Positions 49,975 through 59,338 are shown, counted from the first letter of the stretch. The stretch is 64,000 nucleotides of DNA from Aquipseudomonas guryensis (GCF_014164785.1 NZ_JACJFN010000004.1:310001-374000); one strand, 5' to 3'. The notes: generated by a model not told the origin, from the letters alone. Program-made: numbers and translations.

Positions 49975-52218
49975 ATGTACAAAGACCTGAAATTTCCCGT
50001 CCTCATCGTCCACCGCGACATCAAGGCCGACACCGTGGCCGGCGAACGCGTCCGGGCGATTGCCGAGGAACTGAGCCAGGATGGCTTCACCATCCTCTCC
50101 ACCGCCAGCTCTGCCGAAGGCCGCATCGTTGCCTCCACCCACCACGGCCTGGCCTGCATACTGGTCGCCGCCGAAGGGGCTGGGGAGAATCAGCGCCTGC
50201 TGCAGGACATGGTCGAGCTGATCCGCATCGCCCGGGTGCGCGCACCGCAGCTGCCGATCTTCGCCCTGGGCGAGCAGGTGACCATCGAGAACGCGCCGGC
50301 CGAGGCCATGGCCGATCTCAACCACCTGCGCGGCATCCTCTATCTGTACGAAGACACTGTATCCTTCCTCGCTCGCCAGGTAGCGCGTGCCGCGCACAAC
50401 TACCTCGACGGCTTGTTGCCGCCGTTCTTCAAGGCTCTGGTGCAACACACCGAGCAGTCCAACTATTCCTGGCACACGCCCGGACATGGCGGTGGTGTGG
50501 CCTACCGCAAGAGCCCGGTGGGGCAGGCTTTCCACCAGTTCTTCGGCGAGAACACCCTGCGCTCAGACCTCTCGGTGTCGGTGCCCGAGCTGGGCTCACT
50601 GCTTGATCACACCGGCCCACTGGCTGAAGCCGAGGCCCGCGCCGCGCGCAACTTCGGCGCTGACCACACCTTCTTCGTGATCAACGGCACCTCGACGGCG
50701 AACAAGATCGTCTGGCACTCGATGGTTGGTCGCGACGACCTGGTGCTGGTCGATCGCAACTGCCACAAGTCGATCCTCCATTCGATCATCATGACCGGCG
50801 CCATTCCGCTGTACCTGTGCCCGGAGCGCAACGAACTGGGCATCATCGGGCCGATTCCGCTCTCCGAGTTCAGCAAGGAATCGATCCAGGCCAAGATCGA
50901 CGCCAGCCCGCTGGCCAAGGGCCGTGCGCCCAAGGTCAAGCTGGCGGTGGTGACCAACTCCACCTACGACGGCCTCTGCTACAACGCCGAGCTGATCAAG
51001 CGCACCCTGGCCGACAGTGTCGAGGTGCTGCATTTCGACGAGGCCTGGTACGCCTATGCGGCGTTCCACGAGTTCTATGCCGGGCGCTATGGCATGGGCA
51101 CCGAGTGCGGTGAGAAGACCCCGCTGGTGTTTACCACCCACTCCACCCACAAGCTGCTGGCGGCCTTCAGCCAGGCCTCGATGATCCATGTGCAGGACGG
51201 CGGCCAGCGCCAGCTGGACCGTGAACGCTTCAACGAAGCCTTCATGATGCATATCTCCACCTCGCCGCAGTACGGCATCATCGCCTCGCTGGACGTGGCC
51301 TCGGCAATGATGGAAGGTCCGGCCGGGCGCTCGCTGATCCAGGAAACCTTCGATGAGGCCCTGAGCTTCCGCCGCGCCCTGGCCAACCTGCGGCAGAATC
51401 TCAAGGCCGATGACTGGTGGTTCAGCATCTGGCAGCCGGACCAGGCGGGCGGCGAAGGCGTGCATACCGGCGACTGGTTGCTGCAACCCAATGCCGCCTG
51501 GCACGGTTTCGGCGAGATCGCCGAGGACTATGTGCTGCTCGACCCGATCAAGGTCACCCTGGTGATGCCGGGGCTGTCCGCCGAAGGTGCGCTGGCCGAG
51601 TCGGGCATTCCCGCCGCGGTGGTCAGCAAGTTCCTCTGGGAGCGCGGCCTGGTGGTGGAGAAGACCGGCCTGTATTCCTTCCTGGTGCTGTTCTCCATGG
51701 GCATCACCAAGGGCAAGTGGAGCACCCTGCTCACCGAGCTGCTGGAGTTCAAGCGACACTATGACGCCAACGTGGCGTTGACTGCTGCCTTGCCCTCGAT
51801 TGCTCGCGAGGATGCCGCGCGCTACGCCGGCATGGGCCTGCGTGATCTGTGCGATCAGTTGCATGCCTGCTACCGCGAGAACGCTACGGCCAAGGCGCTC
51901 AAGCGCATGTACACGGTGCTGCCGCAGGTGGCGATCAAGCCGGCCGACGCTTACAACCAGCTGGTGCGTGGCGAGGTCGAGGCGGTACCGATCGAGCAAC
52001 TGGAGGGACGGATCGCCGCGGTGATGCTGGTACCTTATCCGCCAGGCATTCCGCTGATCATGCCGGGTGAGCGGTTTACCGCCGAGACCCGCTCGATCAT
52101 CGATTACCTGCAGTTCGCCCGCACCTTCGACCGTCAGTTCCCTGGCTTCGATGCCGATGTGCATGGTCTGCAGAAGCAGGAAGACGGGCAATACGCCGTG
52201 GATTGCCTGAAAGCCTGA
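49975..52218 (+). CDS. ldcA: lysine/arginine/ornithine decarboxylase, PLP-dependent
   Basis: A 747-residue fold-type I (alanine-racemase-unrelated) decarboxylase of the Orn/Lys/Arg class. The N-terminal wing domain (to about residue 130) is followed by the PLP core: HTPGHGGG, NGTSTANKIVWHS, DEAWYAYAAFHEFY and the Schiff-base lysine in THSTHKLLAAFSQASMIHV (about Lys393). In P. aeruginosa the homolog at this locus is LdcA, a lysine decarboxylase producing cadaverine that is induced by arginine through ArgR. The substrate cannot be read with certainty from sequence; arginine decarboxylase activity is the main alternative. Confidence 0.9.
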   Translation: MYKDLKFPVLIVHRDIKADTVAGERVRAIAEELSQDGFTILSTASSAEGRIVASTHHGLACILVAAEGAGENQRLLQDMVELIRIARVRAPQLPIFALGEQVTIENAPAEAMADLNHLRGILYLYEDTVSFLARQVARAAHNYLDGLLPPFFKALVQHTEQSNYSWHTPGHGGGVAYRKSPVGQAFHQFFGENTLRSDLSVSVPELGSLLDHTGPLAEAEARAARNFGADHTFFVINGTSTANKIVWHSMVGRDDLVLVDRNCHKSILHSIIMTGAIPLYLCPERNELGIIGPIPLSEFSKESIQAKIDASPLAKGRAPKVKLAVVTNSTYDGLCYNAELIKRTLADSVEVLHFDEAWYAYAAFHEFYAGRYGMGTECGEKTPLVFTTHSTHKLLAAFSQASMIHVQDGGQRQLDRERFNEAFMMHISTSPQYGIIASLDVASAMMEGPAGRSLIQETFDEALSFRRALANLRQNLKADDWWFSIWQPDQAGGEGVHTGDWLLQPNAAWHGFGEIAEDYVLLDPIKVTLVMPGLSAEGALAESGIPAAVVSKFLWERGLVVEKTGLYSFLVLFSMGITKGKWSTLLTELLEFKRHYDANVALTAALPSIAREDAARYAGMGLRDLCDQLHACYRENATAKALKRMYTVLPQVAIKPADAYNQLVRGEVEAVPIEQLEGRIAAVMLVPYPPGIPLIMPGERFTAETRSIIDYLQFARTFDRQFPGFDADVHGLQKQEDGQYAVDCLKA

Positions 52219-52222
52219 CACG

Positions 52223-52253
52223 CCGGGCCGCAGCGCTGCGGCCCGGTGATTTT
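52223..52253 (+). terminator. terminator after ldcA
   Basis: CCGGGCCGCAG pairs with CTGCGGCCCGG around CG, followed by TGATTTT. A second hairpin, CTGGCCGCA (52268-52276) with TGCGGCCAG (52285-52293), lies just downstream. Confidence 0.8.
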
Positions 52254-52293
52254 CCCTATGTTTCAGTCTGGCCGCAGCACACGTTGCGGCCAG

Positions 52294-52503
52294 CGCCTAG
52301 CTGCGCCCGGCTTTTGGGCTAAGGTTTAGACAGATCAAGCGTTTAACGAGAAGAGTCAGAAACAACCTGAGCTTTGCGAGCGTGTTGTCCATCACAGTGG
52401 CCAGCATCGACATTTATTGCATGCTTGTTATAGTTGGGCGGTTAAACCCATAACAATGTTTCTATGCGCGCCGCCTGGCGCCACGCCTTCGAGGATGATC
52501 TGC
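52294..52503. other. leader region upstream of the crotonase gene
   Basis: About 210 bases with lower GC than the surroundings. I see no further gene. The open frame of the crotonase extends into it, but the upstream residues are not family-like. Confidence 0.4.
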
Positions 52504-53316
52504 GTGCCGGACTACAAAGCCTTCCGTGTCGAGTTGGACGACAAGATTGCCCACGTACAGATCAACCGCCCGGAAAAGGTCAACGCGATGAACGCGGACT
52601 TCTGGGCAGAGATCGTCGATATCTTCCGCTGGATCGACGACACCGATGAAGCGCGCGTGGTGGTGCTTTCCGGCGCCGGCAAACACTTCTCCTCGGGTAT
52701 CGACCTGATGCTGCTGGCCCAGGCCGGCAGCGCGCTGGGTAAGGATGTCGGGCGTAATGCCGAAGCCCTGCGCCGCAAGATCCTCCAGCTGCAAGCCTCC
52801 TTCAATGCCGTCGACAACTGCCGCAAGCCGGTGCTGGCGGCTATTCAGGGCTATTGCCTGGGTGGCGCCATCGACCTGATCGCCGCCTGCGATATGCGTT
52901 ACAGCACTGTCGATGCGCAGTTCTCGATCAAGGAGATCGACATGGGCATGGCGGCCGACGTCGGCACCCTGCAGCGTCTGCCGCGCATCATCGGCGACGG
53001 CATGATGCGTGAACTGGCTTACACCGGCCGCACCATCGATGGCGACGAAGCCCAGCGCATTGGCCTGGTCAATCGCACCTACGCCAGCCAGGAAGAACTG
53101 CTGGCCGGCGTATTGGCACTGGCCGGCGAGATTGCCGCGAAGTCGCCAATCGCCATCCGTGGCACCAAACACATGATTCGCTACATGCGCGATCACCGTG
53201 TCGATGACGGCCTGGAGTACGTGGCCAACTGGAATGCCGCCATGCTGCAATCTGCTGATCTGCGCGTGGCCATGGCCGCGCACATGAGCAAGCAGAAAGC
53301 CGAATTTGCCGACTGA
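52504..53316 (+). CDS. crotonase family protein, probable delta3,5-delta2,4-dienoyl-CoA isomerase
   Basis: A 270-residue enoyl-CoA hydratase-fold protein. Compared from memory with rat ECH1 dienoyl-CoA isomerase (Asp176, Glu196, Asp204), the residues Asp124 (GGAIDLIAACD), Glu144 (SIKEIDMG) and Asp152 (AADVGTLQRLP) match in identity and exact spacing. GIDLM and YVANWNAAMLQSADL also fit. This points to isomerisation of 3,5-dienoyl-CoA during beta-oxidation of odd-position unsaturated fatty acids, not simple hydration. The start is GTG (MPDYKAFRVEL), placed 8 bases after GAGGA; an ATG three codons upstream is the alternative. Confidence 0.85.
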   Translation: MPDYKAFRVELDDKIAHVQINRPEKVNAMNADFWAEIVDIFRWIDDTDEARVVVLSGAGKHFSSGIDLMLLAQAGSALGKDVGRNAEALRRKILQLQASFNAVDNCRKPVLAAIQGYCLGGAIDLIAACDMRYSTVDAQFSIKEIDMGMAADVGTLQRLPRIIGDGMMRELAYTGRTIDGDEAQRIGLVNRTYASQEELLAGVLALAGEIAAKSPIAIRGTKHMIRYMRDHRVDDGLEYVANWNAAMLQSADLRVAMAAHMSKQKAEFAD

Positions 53317-53349
53317 TGCAGTACCAGCCTAGCGAGGTGCAGTAGGCCT

Positions 53350-55020
53350 ATGGTCACTGGAGCGACATCCCTGAGTCTGGTGCGTGACGAATTGTTCACC
53401 ACCATGGAAGAGACCGAGCAGAGTCTCGAACACTTCATCGCCGAGCGGCACAACGGCAGCCTGCTGCAGCAGGCGGTGGAAAACCTGCAGCAAGTGCGTG
53501 GCACGCTCAACCTGATCGAACTGGCCGGCGCCGAGCTGCTGGCCCAGGAAGTTCTGCAACAGGCCACCGATATCCCGGCCGGCGCCGGCGAAGAGCGCGA
53601 TGTGCAGCTGTCGGCTCTGAGCAATGCCCTGTATGTGCTGCGCCGCTATCTGGAAAACGTCGACGCCCATCGCCAGGAAATGCCCGAGCTGCTGCTGCCG
53701 GCGATCAACGAGTTGCGTCAGGCCGGTGCCCAGCCGCCACTGCCGGAAAGTTTCTTCTTTAGCGTGCGGCTCGACCAGCAGCGCGCGGCACGTATGCTTC
53801 CCGGTGAGGTTTCGGCCGAGGATACCCGGCGCCTGCGCCACATGTATCAGGTCGGTCTGCTCGGTTTTATTCGCGAGGACAATCCCCAGGCGGGACTCAA
53901 GTTGATGCTGCGTGCCCTGGCACGTCTCGACAGCCTGTTCGGCGACGAGTCACGCGGGCGCCTGTGCTGGGTCGGTGCTGCTGCTGTTGAAGCGCAGCTG
54001 GATGGCCAGCTGTTACCACGCAAGTCACGCAAGCAGCTGTTCTCCCGTCTCGATCGCGAACTCAAGCAGGCCCTGGGCAACAGTGCCTACGAGGCGCCGC
54101 GCAGCCTGCTCAAGGAGCTGCTGTATCTGGTGGCCCTGGCCGACAGCAAGGGCGAGCAGGCCAGCTCGGTACGCGAGGTGTTCGGCCTCAATGCGCTGCC
54201 ATTCACCGACCATCTGCTCGACGAGGAATACCAGCGCCTGTCCGGGCCGGGGCAGGGCGTGATGCGTTCGCTGTCCTCGGCGATTCGCGAGGAGCTGGCC
54301 AGCGTCAAGGATCTGCTCGACCTGATCGAGCGCGGCACGGCCCAGCCGGACAGCTTCGGCAACTTGCATGCGCTGCTGGGCAAGCTGGCCAAGACCCTCG
54401 GTATGGTTGGCCTGAGCTCGGCGGCCAATGCCCTGCAGGTACAACTGCCGGTGGTAGCGGGCTGGGGCGAAGCCAGCCCGGCGCAAATGCAGGACCTGCA
54501 CAAATTGGCCGAAGCCGTGCTCTATGTGGAAAGCATGGTGGCCAGCCTCGAACGTGGCGAGCGTCGTGATCAGCGGCCTGCCCAGATTCAGCCCGGCGAT
54601 GAAGGCGAAGCCTTTGCCGCACACCAGCTGACCGAGGCGCGCATCGTGGTGGTCGACGAGGCCCAGGGCGGTCTGGCCCTGGCCAAGCGAGCGATCACCT
54701 CCTACCTGGAGTCCAACGGTGACCGCATGCATCTGGCCAACGTGCCAATCAGCCTGCAGGCGGTGCGCGGTGGCCTGTGGTTCCTCGGTCAGGAGCGGGC
54801 GGCCAAGTTGATTGGCCTGTGCGCTGACTATATCCAGACACGCATGATCGAAACCCAGCAGATGCCTTCCGAGCAGATGCTGGAGACCCTGGCCGATGCC
54901 CTCAGCAGCCTGGAGTACTACCTGGAAGGTGGCGCCGTGCTGCGCCCGGAAACCAGCCCGAGTGTGCTCGACCTCGCCGAGGAAAGCGTGCGCGCCCTGG
55001 GCCTGCCGGTAGCCGCCTGA
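53350..55020 (+). CDS. fimL: FimL, type IV pilus/cAMP regulatory protein
   Basis: A 556-residue cytoplasmic protein, mostly helical, resembling the N-terminal part of the ChpA chemosensory kinase, including [43 protein letters not shown] and later repeats ([23 protein letters not shown] segment; [24 protein letters not shown]). Length and locus match FimL (PA1822, 557 residues as I recall). In P. aeruginosa FimL supports twitching motility by promoting cAMP production through adenylate cyclase CyaB. The known family lacks the phosphorylatable histidines of ChpA. Its stop overlaps the nudC start in TGATG. Confidence 0.88.
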   Translation: MVTGATSLSLVRDELFTTMEETEQSLEHFIAERHNGSLLQQAVENLQQVRGTLNLIELAGAELLAQEVLQQATDIPAGAGEERDVQLSALSNALYVLRRYLENVDAHRQEMPELLLPAINELRQAGAQPPLPESFFFSVRLDQQRAARMLPGEVSAEDTRRLRHMYQVGLLGFIREDNPQAGLKLMLRALARLDSLFGDESRGRLCWVGAAAVEAQLDGQLLPRKSRKQLFSRLDRELKQALGNSAYEAPRSLLKELLYLVALADSKGEQASSVREVFGLNALPFTDHLLDEEYQRLSGPGQGVMRSLSSAIREELASVKDLLDLIERGTAQPDSFGNLHALLGKLAKTLGMVGLSSAANALQVQLPVVAGWGEASPAQMQDLHKLAEAVLYVESMVASLERGERRDQRPAQIQPGDEGEAFAAHQLTEARIVVVDEAQGGLALAKRAITSYLESNGDRMHLANVPISLQAVRGGLWFLGQERAAKLIGLCADYIQTRMIETQQMPSEQMLETLADALSSLEYYLEGGAVLRPETSPSVLDLAEESVRALGLPVAA

Positions 55021-55853
55021 TGCCAGCAGGTTGGCAGACCACTCCACCGCTGGATAACAGCCAGGCCGGCGGCTGGGCGCTGGTGCATGGCGTCCAGGGT
55101 TTCCTGGCCGACAGCAATGGCGTGCTGTTTCCCCGCGAATGGCTCAAGCGCCAGGACCTGCCGCTGCGCGGTGAGCAGGGGCTGGGCCACTTCAATGGTG
55201 AGGCCGTCTGGCTGCTGCAGCTGGAGCAGCCCGCTGAATTGCCCGGCTGTCACTGGCAGAGCCTGCGTCAGTTCATGCTGCAGGCCGATTACCCAACGTT
55301 TCGCATGCTGGCGTTCGCCGAGCAGGTGGCGACCTGGCAGAGCCAGCATCGCTTCTGCGGGCGCTGTGGCACACCGACCCAACAGGTTGCTGGTGAGCGC
55401 TGCATGCGCTGCCCGTCCTGTGGCCTGGATGGCTACGCGCGTATTTCACCGAGCATGATCGTGCTGGTCACGCGTGGCGACGAGATTCTCCTGGCCCGTT
55501 CGCCGCGCTTCGTGCCCGGCGTTTACAGCACCTTGGCCGGTTTCGTCGAGCCGGGTGAGTCGGCGGAGGAGTGTGTGGCCCGTGAAGTGCGCGAGGAAGT
55601 CGGCATCGAGGTGTGCAACCTGCAGTATCTCGGCAGCCAGGGCTGGCCCTTCCCGCATTCGCTGATGCTCGGCTTCCATGCCGAATACGCCGGCGGCGAG
55701 ATAGTCCCGCAGGCCGACGAGATCGAGGATGCGCGCTGGTTTCATATCGAGCAGCTGCCACCGTTGCCGATGACGCGCTCGATTGCCCGTTACCTGATCG
55801 ACCTCTATTTGGCTCGCCGCCTGGGCCAGCCCGAGCCTCAGCTAGAGCGCTAG
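55020..55853 (+). CDS. nudC: NADH pyrophosphatase / NAD-capped RNA decapping Nudix hydrolase
   Basis: A 277-residue Nudix protein. A zinc ribbon ([10 protein letters not shown]...CMRCPSCG) precedes the Nudix box [23 protein letters not shown], which is complete. The NudC-specific element usually written SQPWPFPxS reads SQGWPFPHS here, with Gly for Pro. It splits NADH into NMNH and AMP and in E. coli removes NAD caps from RNA. Translationally coupled to fimL through a one-base overlap. Confidence 0.95.
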   Translation: MPAGWQTTPPLDNSQAGGWALVHGVQGFLADSNGVLFPREWLKRQDLPLRGEQGLGHFNGEAVWLLQLEQPAELPGCHWQSLRQFMLQADYPTFRMLAFAEQVATWQSQHRFCGRCGTPTQQVAGERCMRCPSCGLDGYARISPSMIVLVTRGDEILLARSPRFVPGVYSTLAGFVEPGESAEECVAREVREEVGIEVCNLQYLGSQGWPFPHSLMLGFHAEYAGGEIVPQADEIEDARWFHIEQLPPLPMTRSIARYLIDLYLARRLGQPEPQLER

Positions 55854-55859
55854 CTCAGC

Positions 55860-56645
55860 CTACGCCTGGCCGAACCAGTGCTGCCAAGCTAGGCGCGCGG
55901 TCAGCGCCAACACCACCAGAATGAATACCGGACGGATGAATTTCGAGCCGCCGCGGATCGCCGTGCGTGCGCCGAAGAAGGCGCCGGCCATCAGGGCCAG
56001 GCCCATGCAGATGCCGAGCAGCCAGGCCACCTGGCCGGTGATGATGAAGACTGTCAGGGCCATGGCATTGCTGACGAAGTTCATGCTGCGGGCCACGCCG
56101 CTGGCCCGTACCAGGTCCAGTGGGTAGAGCAGCAGCGTGCTGACCGTCCAGAAGGCACCGGTGCCGGGGCCGGCCACGCCATCGTAGAAGCCCAGTCCCA
56201 GTCCCTGTGGCCACTGACGGCGCTGGGCAATGGGCGCATCCTGCTGGCCATGGGTCTCCGGCGTCTTGCCGAACAGCAGGTACAGGCCGCAACCGAACAC
56301 TACCGCCGGCAGCATCTGGTTCAGCCAGGCGGCGGGTAGCCAGTGGGCCAGAATGGCGCCCAGGGTGGCTCCCAGCGCTGTGGCCAGCAGGGCATTGCGC
56401 CATTGCCTAGGGTGGAACAGCTTGCGCCGGTAGAAGGTGTAGCTGGCGGTGGCCGAGCCGAAGGTGGCGCATAGTTTGTTGGTGCCCAGCACCAGATGCG
56501 GCGGCAGACCGGCAGTGAGTAGGGCGGGGATGGTCAACAGGCCACCACCACCGGCAATGGCGTCGATGAAGCCGGCAGTGAAGGCGACCAGGGCGAGAAT
56601 CGCCAGAGTGAGTGGATCAACCCCCAGCTCAAAAGGAAAAGGCAT
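55860..56645 (-). CDS. TSUP (TauE/SafE) family membrane permease
   Basis: A 261-residue protein with about eight hydrophobic helices. The signature AFTAGFIDAIAGGGGLLTIPALLTAGLPPHLVLGTNKLCATFGS is the TSUP repeat, partly repeated in the second half (FYDGVAGPGTGAFWTVS). TSUP proteins move sulfur-containing organic anions such as sulfite, taurine products or sulfoacetate. No sulfur gene is adjacent, so the substrate is unknown. Convergent with nudC; only 6 bases separate the stops. Confidence 0.9.
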   Translation of the reverse strand: MPFPFELGVDPLTLAILALVAFTAGFIDAIAGGGGLLTIPALLTAGLPPHLVLGTNKLCATFGSATASYTFYRRKLFHPRQWRNALLATALGATLGAILAHWLPAAWLNQMLPAVVFGCGLYLLFGKTPETHGQQDAPIAQRRQWPQGLGLGFYDGVAGPGTGAFWTVSTLLLYPLDLVRASGVARSMNFVSNAMALTVFIITGQVAWLLGICMGLALMAGAFFGARTAIRGGSKFIRPVFILVVLALTARLAWQHWFGQA

Positions 56646-56746
56646 AAAAAACTCGACGTGGATTCAATTGTGCGGGGTGGCGACTGGTCTGTCCGTCTGC
56701 CTGCTGCGCATAATGCCGGCAATTTCACGGAGAAGGAATTACACCC

Positions 56747-57397
56747 ATGCAGTATGACGGCCTGGCCTGGTTCATTGGCCTTCTGGCGATACTGGCGCTG
56801 TTCATTGCCGCGCGTATTCTGTTGTCGCGTAGCTGGTTCCTTGGCTGGCTGCGCGGCACTATTGGGCTGGCCTTTGTCGGCCTGGCCGGGCTGGTCGGCG
56901 TGGTCGCCTATGACCTGCTCAGCTACAGCCCGCTGCCGGAAGGCAAGCCGCTGCTGACCCTGAGCTTCAGCGCCGACGGCCCGCAGCGCTACCGGGTCAG
57001 CCTGCTGGAGGGCGGCGAAGAGCGCCAGGTCACCCTGGAAGGCGATCTGTGGCAGCTCGATGGCCGCCTGCTGCGCTGGAAGGGCCTGGCCGCGCTGATC
57101 GGCCTGCAGCCGGGTTATCGCCTGGAAAAACTCTCCGGGCGTTTCCTCGCCATCGAGCAGCAGGAAAGCGCGCGTAATGCTCAGGTGGCCCTGGCGCAGA
57201 GCCCCTACGGCATCGATCTGTGGCGTTGGTTGCGCCTGGGTCAGCATGACCTGTTCCTGTTCGATCCCGAAGCGGCGCGCGTGACCTACCTGCCGATTGC
57301 CGATGGGGCGATGTTCAGCGTCAGTCTGAGCCCGACCGGTCTGCTGGCTCAGCCGATGAATCAGGCGGCCAATCAGGCGCTGAAAGACTGGCAGTGA
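56747..57397 (+). CDS. conserved membrane protein of unknown function
   Basis: A 216-residue protein: two N-terminal hydrophobic helices (LAWFIGLLAILALFIAARILL; GTIGLAFVGLAGLVGVVAYDLL) followed by a soluble, beta-rich region with alternating charged and hydrophobic residues (PLLTLSFSADGPQRYRVSLLEGGEERQVTLEGDLWQLDGRLLRWKGL). Homologs in pseudomonads are often labelled 'cation/multidrug efflux pump', which the two-helix layout does not support. Preceded by GGAGAAGG. It stands alone and ends at a strong terminator. Confidence 0.75.
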   Translation: MQYDGLAWFIGLLAILALFIAARILLSRSWFLGWLRGTIGLAFVGLAGLVGVVAYDLLSYSPLPEGKPLLTLSFSADGPQRYRVSLLEGGEERQVTLEGDLWQLDGRLLRWKGLAALIGLQPGYRLEKLSGRFLAIEQQESARNAQVALAQSPYGIDLWRWLRLGQHDLFLFDPEAARVTYLPIADGAMFSVSLSPTGLLAQPMNQAANQALKDWQ

Positions 57398-57408
57398 AGT
57401 CTGCGCAA

Positions 57409-57438
57409 TAAAAAAGGGACCCGAGGGTCCCTTTTTTT
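57409..57438. terminator. bidirectional terminator
   Basis: AAAAAGGGACC and GGTCCCTTTTT form an 11-base stem around CGAG, flanked by A and T runs. It lies between the convergent membrane protein gene and the SDR gene. Confidence 0.94.
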
Positions 57439-57453
57439 GTGCACGGCTGCTGC

Positions 57454-58221
57454 TCAGGAGAGGAAGCCACCATCCACGTTCAGCGCCACGCCGGTGGTGT
57501 AGCTGGACGCTTCGCTGGCCAGGTACAGCACGGCGCCGGCCATTTCGCTTGGGGCGGCCACGCGCTTGAGCGGGATGCGCTGCAAGGCGAGGTTGAGGAT
57601 GGCGTCGTTCTTGGTCAGCGCGGAGGCAAACTTGGTGTCGGTCAGGCCCGGCAGCAGAGCATTGCAGCGGATGCCGAACTGCGCGCATTCCTTGGCGAAC
57701 ACCTTGGTCATGCTGATCACGGCGGCCTTGGTTACCGAGTAGATGCCCTGGAATTCGCCCGGCGAGACGCCGTTGATTGAAGCGACGTTGATGATGCTGC
57801 CGCCACCATTGGCCTTCATCAGCTTGCCGCCTTCGATGGACATGAAGTAGTAGCCGCGGATGTTGACGTCGACGGTCTTCTGGAAAGCGCCCAGGTCGGT
57901 GTCCAGCACGTTACAGAACTGTGGGTTGGTGGCGGCGTTGTTGACCAGGATGTCGAGGCGGCCGAACTGCTCGCGGATAAAGGCGAAGACGCTCTGGATC
58001 TGCTCCATTTCGCCGATGTGGCAGGCGATGGCGGTGGCCTTGCCGCCGTCGGCGTTGATCGCGTCGGCGACTTTCTGGCAATCGTCGATCTTGCGGCTCG
58101 ACACGATCACGTGGGCGCCTTGCTGGGCCAGCAGTTTGGCGATGGCTTCACCGATGCCACGGCTGGCGCCGGATACGAAAGCGATCTTGCCATCTAGGTC
58201 GAACAGGTTGGTCTTGGACAT
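57454..58221 (-). CDS. short-chain dehydrogenase/reductase
   Basis: A 255-residue classical SDR. Cofactor motif is VSGASRGIGEAIA (glycine pattern at residues 18-24), NNAATNP is the structural motif, and the catalytic Ser148, Tyr161 and Lys165 (YSVTK) are intact. SSRK after the first Rossmann strand favours NADP. The substrate is not evident; similar enzymes are DHRS4-like or 3-oxoacyl reductases. It lies 20 bases after the ACAD10/11-like kinase gene in the same direction, so the two form an operon. Confidence 0.92.
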   Translation of the reverse strand: MSKTNLFDLDGKIAFVSGASRGIGEAIAKLLAQQGAHVIVSSRKIDDCQKVADAINADGGKATAIACHIGEMEQIQSVFAFIREQFGRLDILVNNAATNPQFCNVLDTDLGAFQKTVDVNIRGYYFMSIEGGKLMKANGGGSIINVASINGVSPGEFQGIYSVTKAAVISMTKVFAKECAQFGIRCNALLPGLTDTKFASALTKNDAILNLALQRIPLKRVAAPSEMAGAVLYLASEASSYTTGVALNVDGGFLS

Positions 58222-58241
58222 TCTGGTTACCTTGATCCGGT

Positions 58242-59309
58242 TTAGAGGGTGGATTTGCCGATGACCTGCAGGCTCATCTGCTCCAGCAGCTTGTTCATGT
58301 GAACGAACTGGGCGAAGCGCTTGTCCTTGGTCTGGCCGTGGAAAAAGCGGTAGTAGATCTGCTGCACGATGCCGGCCAGGCGGAACAGGCCGTAGGTGTA
58401 GTAGAAGTCGAAGTTGTCGATCTGGATGCCCGAGCGCTCGGCGTAGTAGTCGACGAACTCTTGGCGACTGAGCATGCCGGGGGCGTTACTCGGCTGGCGG
58501 CGCATCAGTTGCACAGGCCCCGGGTCAGCCGCCTCGATCCAGTAGGCGAGGGTGTTGCCCAGGTCCATCAGTGGGTCGCCGATGGTGGTCAGCTCCCAGT
58601 CCAGCACGCCGATGATCTGCATCGGGTTGCTCGGGTCGAGGATCACGTTGTCGAAGCGGTAGTCGTTATGCACGATGCCCGGCTTGGTGTGGTCGGCCGG
58701 CATCTTCTCGCGCAGCCAGGCCTTGACCGGCTCCCAGGTCGGCGCATCGGGGGTCAGGGCCTTCTCGTAGCGATCGCTCCAACCTTCGATCTGGCGCTTG
58801 ACGTAGCCTTCCGGCTTGCCCAGGTCACCCAGACCGCAGGCCTGGTAATCGACGTTGTGCAGGTCGACCAGCTTGTCGATGAAGCTCTTGCACAGCTCAC
58901 GGGTCTGCTCGGCGCTGAAGTTCAGCTCGGCCGGCATGTCGGAGCGCAGGATGATGCCCTTGACCCGCTGCATCACATAGAACTCGGCGCCGATCACCGA
59001 TTCGTCGGTGCAGTGCACATAAGCCTTGGGGCAGTAGGGGAAACCGGCGTTGAGCTGGTTGAGGATGCGGTACTCGCGGCCCATGTCATGCGCCGACTTG
59101 GCCTTGTGGCCGAACGGCGGACGGCGCAGGACGAATTCCTGCTGCGGGTATTCCAGCAGATAGGTCAGGTTCGAGGCGCCGCCGGGGAACTGGCTGATGC
59201 GTGGCTCGCCGGTCAGGCCGGGAATATGCGCCTTGAGGTACTGGTCGATGGTCGCAGCGTCGAGTTCTTCGCCGTCGCGAATGCCGGTGGACTGGTCAGT
59301 AAGCGTCAT
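58242..59309 (-). CDS. APH-fold kinase of the ACAD10/ACAD11 N-terminal type
   Basis: A 355-residue aminoglycoside-phosphotransferase-fold protein. The catalytic loop is VHNDYRFDNVILD (Asp216, Asn221) and the metal site is LDWELTTIGDP (Asp237). FPGGASNLTYLL and RRPPFGHKAKSAHDMGREYRIL are typical of the subgroup fused to acyl-CoA dehydrogenases in animal ACAD10/11, not of antibiotic kinases. That subgroup phosphorylates 4-hydroxyacids or their CoA esters, as in LvaA of P. putida levulinate catabolism. First gene of an operon with the downstream SDR gene. A resistance role is unlikely. Confidence 0.85.
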   Translation of the reverse strand: MTLTDQSTGIRDGEELDAATIDQYLKAHIPGLTGEPRISQFPGGASNLTYLLEYPQQEFVLRRPPFGHKAKSAHDMGREYRILNQLNAGFPYCPKAYVHCTDESVIGAEFYVMQRVKGIILRSDMPAELNFSAEQTRELCKSFIDKLVDLHNVDYQACGLGDLGKPEGYVKRQIEGWSDRYEKALTPDAPTWEPVKAWLREKMPADHTKPGIVHNDYRFDNVILDPSNPMQIIGVLDWELTTIGDPLMDLGNTLAYWIEAADPGPVQLMRRQPSNAPGMLSRQEFVDYYAERSGIQIDNFDFYYTYGLFRLAGIVQQIYYRFFHGQTKDKRFAQFVHMNKLLEQMSLQVIGKSTL

Positions 59310-59338
59310 GCTTATCCCTTCTGCTTATGATGGGTGGC

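Noticed and set aside
58242..59309. Aminoglycoside-resistance kinase
   Set aside because: The fold is shared, but the surrounding motifs and neighbours match the ACAD10/11-type hydroxyacyl kinases.
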